Assembly (NCBI RefSeq): GCF_902809845.1
Contig: NZ_CADDWI010000013.1
Location: 372,001-436,000, forward strand
Length of the DNA: 64,000 nucleotides
Direction of reading: 5' to 3'
DNA from: Chelativorans sp. Marseille-P2723
Lineage (GTDB): Bacteria > Pseudomonadota > Alphaproteobacteria > Rhizobiales > Rhizobiaceae
The translations under genes and the position numbers were made by a program. Below the pieces are notes generated by a model. It did no database searches, was not told where the DNA came from, and worked only from the letters and a program-made list of their open reading frames with translations. Of the stretch, positions 62,403-64,000 are shown piece after piece; within the stretch, counting starts at the first letter, position 1; every line of letters starts with the position of its first letter.

Positions 62403-63821
62403 TTAAGCATCACAGCCCGGAGGCATTAGCTTGTGGAAATCGGTGACGCGCTGATAGGCGTCGCCGGCGCGAAACAGAACCGGTTCGGCAAATGGGCGCC
62501 CGACAAGTTGGAACGCGGCAGGCATGCCGTTACTTGTGAACCCGCATGGAATCGAGAGTGCCGGCAATCCAAGATAAGCAATACCGCGGGTGTAGGTGGT
62601 AATCAGGCCGATGACCTCAGCCACTTCTTCAGGGGGCAACTCGGTCGTTGCCGAGATGGATGGCACAGGTACTGGCAACGTGGGAATATGAACCATGTCC
62701 GCGTGACGCATCGCGGTTTCAATCCATTCGCGGATGATCCCGGCCCGCATGCGGAGAGCATCGAGGTATCGGACTGCAGAGACCTGATAGCCAGGGATTA
62801 TGCGGCTGCGGACTTGAGCGCCGTAGTCTTGCCCTCGCTCAGACAGCCATTGCCGATGCAGGCTCGCAGCCTCCGCCGTCATCACCACCGTCATCAATGA
62901 ATTGATAAGGTCCATATCCGGCGGAGTGGTCTCAACGATTACCGCTCCCGCTTCTTTCAGCACGGCAAGACTCTCGTCCATCAGGCGCTGGACTTCGGCG
63001 TCGGTATGGTCCCGGTAGTAGCCGGTGGGAACGGCGATGCTGATGCCGCGGAGATCCTTGCCAAGATGTTCCTCGAAAACGGGAAGGCTCAGATTCACGC
63101 TGGCAGGGTCTCGCGGGTCGAAACCGGCGATCACTCGCATCACTCTTGCTACGTCTCGCACCGATCTGGCGAGCGGCCCTATAACATCCAGGCTCGGTGC
63201 AGCCGGCATCGAGCCATACCTAGGAACCAGGCCTATTGTCGGACGCAGGCCGACCACTCCGCTCATTGCGGAGGGGTGTCGCAAGGAGCCACCTGTATCC
63301 GACCCCAGAGCCACCGGCACCAGCCGGGCAGCGACTGCCGCGCCGGATCCTGAAGACGAGCCTCCGGACCCATATTCAGTGTTCCACGGGCTGCGTCCGT
63401 GTCCGTAATGTCGGTTGTACCCGGTTGGTGAAAATGCAAACTCGGCAAGGTGCAGCGTTCCCAGATCGAGCGCACCGCTCTGATCCAGTCTTTCAAGCGC
63501 CGTGGCAGTCGTGTCAGGAACGAAATTCTTGCGGATGATCGAGCCGCCGGTGCAGCGGCGTCCGGCGCGATAGAGAAGGTCCTTGTGCGCAAGGGGAGCA
63601 CCGGCCAGCAGCCCCAACTCCTCGCCCCGGGCTCTGGCAAGGTCGATCGAGCGAGCGGCCTCCAACGCGGCGTCCGGCTGCAACTCTATGATCGCATTAT
63701 AGCGCTGGCCCAGGGTGGCCAGCCTGTCGAGTGCCTCTCGCGCAAGAGCCTCAGCAGTGAAGTCGCCATTGCGAACCCCCTGCACCATGTCGAGCATATC
63801 GAGCGTGCAAGATGCAGTCAC
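62403..63821 (-). CDS. Amidase (amidase signature family)
   Basis: Amide hydrolase of 472 residues with the Ser-cisSer-Lys triad: Lys80 (LAHKDL), cis-Ser in YGSGGSSSGSG (155-157), nucleophile Ser179 (GSDTGGSLR). The sequence is like GatA-type amidases used in catabolism (allophanate, arylamide, indole-acetamide), not the tRNA enzyme, since no gatB or gatC is near. The start is GTG at 63821, overlapping the upstream stop by 4 bp. No signal peptide is seen. The substrate is not determined. Confidence 0.92.
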   Translation of the reverse strand: MTASCTLDMLDMVQGVRNGDFTAEALAREALDRLATLGQRYNAIIELQPDAALEAARSIDLARARGEELGLLAGAPLAHKDLLYRAGRRCTGGSIIRKNFVPDTTATALERLDQSGALDLGTLHLAEFAFSPTGYNRHYGHGRSPWNTEYGSGGSSSGSGAAVAARLVPVALGSDTGGSLRHPSAMSGVVGLRPTIGLVPRYGSMPAAPSLDVIGPLARSVRDVARVMRVIAGFDPRDPASVNLSLPVFEEHLGKDLRGISIAVPTGYYRDHTDAEVQRLMDESLAVLKEAGAVIVETTPPDMDLINSLMTVVMTAEAASLHRQWLSERGQDYGAQVRSRIIPGYQVSAVRYLDALRMRAGIIREWIETAMRHADMVHIPTLPVPVPSISATTELPPEEVAEVIGLITTYTRGIAYLGLPALSIPCGFTSNGMPAAFQLVGRPFAEPVLFRAGDAYQRVTDFHKLMPPGCDA

Positions 63822-64000
63822 TTCACCTTCTCCGTTAGTTGAAGAAGGTCCGCGCCGGCGAGAACACCGGCATCGATGGTGAGACGACGCTGGGCTGCAC
63901 GATCCACCGTCGCCCCCTGCTTCTCGGCGAGCTCTGCGAGTTGCAGATGCTCAGCGTCATCTAACGGCACCCCATGGGTGCGAATACGGCGGTCGGTTTC
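63818..64000 (-). CDS. Unidentified protein, C-terminal part (partial)
   Basis: The last 60 codons of a gene entering from the right edge: ETDRRIRTHGVPLDDAEHLQ, then LAELAEKQGATVDRAAQRR, LTIDAGVLAGADLLQLTEKV, Lys, stop. It overlaps the amidase start by 4 bp (GTGA), so the two are probably translated together. The piece is helical and charged, with no domain I can name. A small helical partner of the AtzG type often precedes such amidases, but the present sequence does not prove this. Confidence 0.6.
   Translation of the reverse strand, partial: ETDRRIRTHGVPLDDAEHLQLAELAEKQGATVDRAAQRRLTIDAGVLAGADLLQLTEKVK

Noticed and set aside
1-64000. tRNA, rRNA, CRISPR arrays, prophage or toxin-antitoxin loci
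   Set aside because: No cloverleaf with a T-loop GTTCGAATC motif, no rRNA stretches, no regularly spaced repeats and no phage structural genes were seen by eye. A covariance-model scan would be needed to exclude small RNAs.

Overview
This window looks like chromosomal DNA of an alphaproteobacterium of the order Rhizobiales, probably in or near the Phyllobacteriaceae. That placement is inferred from gene content and order; no database search was possible. The central block has the gene set expected around the replication origin of this group: ffh-rpsP, parB-parA-rsmG(gidB)-mnmG(gidA)-mnmE, rho-hemJ-hemE, ppsR-maf-aroE-coaE-dnaQ, secB-fxsA-timA-mltA-smr, hslU-hslV, hisB-hisH-hisA-hisF-hisE and coaA. 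Coding is dense, GC is high, and overlaps of the ATGA/GTGA type are frequent. I saw no tRNA, rRNA or CRISPR array.

Layout. (1) 1-8863 is an accessory catabolic block. A peptide-type ABC importer (binding protein, two permeases), an L-rhamnonate-dehydratase-like enolase-superfamily enzyme and a zinc alcohol dehydrogenase read leftward, with an IclR regulator divergent across a palindrome-containing promoter region. A Gfo/Idh/MocA oxidoreductase and a D-2-hydroxyacid dehydrogenase follow. It looks like a sugar-acid or polyol utilisation island. (2) 9088-10936 holds an enoyl-CoA hydratase whose upstream partner, a fumarate-reductase-like flavoprotein, is cut off by an IS6-family element (10117-10936) that lacks a target duplication. 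(3) 10987-14171 holds a CsbD protein and a NMT1/THI5-type ABC importer. (4) 14473-21070 holds a lytic transglycosylase, an SH3/DUF1236 protein, ffh-aroQ-GNAT-rpsP, a cell wall hydrolase and ferredoxin-NADP reductase, followed by a PPi-type phosphofructokinase. (5) 22452-28141 is the partition and tRNA-modification cluster with parS sites. (6) 28187-31590 holds a thioredoxin-domain protein and a graveyard of IS5- and IS630-family remnants. (7) 31626-43801 is the origin-proximal housekeeping block. The hemE-ppsR gap (34641-35037) has several DnaA-box-like 9-mers and four GANTC sites in 32 bp, and I call it oriC. (8) 43944-51173 holds HslUV with an embedded acetyltransferase, histidine biosynthesis and pantothenate kinase. 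(9) 51201-54013 holds a long-chain acyl-CoA ligase with an unusual Lys/Ala-rich N-terminal tail and a DUF924 protein. (10) 54189-59537 is a complete dipeptide-type ABC operon. (11) 59566-64000 holds an alpha/beta hydrolase, a glutathione transferase, decayed IS21, IS3 and dihydrolipoamide-dehydrogenase fragments, and an amidase coupled to a partial upstream gene.

Functionally, regions 4-8 are ordinary core genome: origin firing and segregation (DnaA boxes, GANTC, ParAB/parS), protein export and quality control (Ffh, SecB, HslUV), heme, histidine, CoA and shikimate biosynthesis. The unusual material is at the edges: the sugar-acid island, the IS6-associated truncation, the acyl-CoA ligase tail and the decayed insertion sites. 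I did not find a clear new defence or mobile system.
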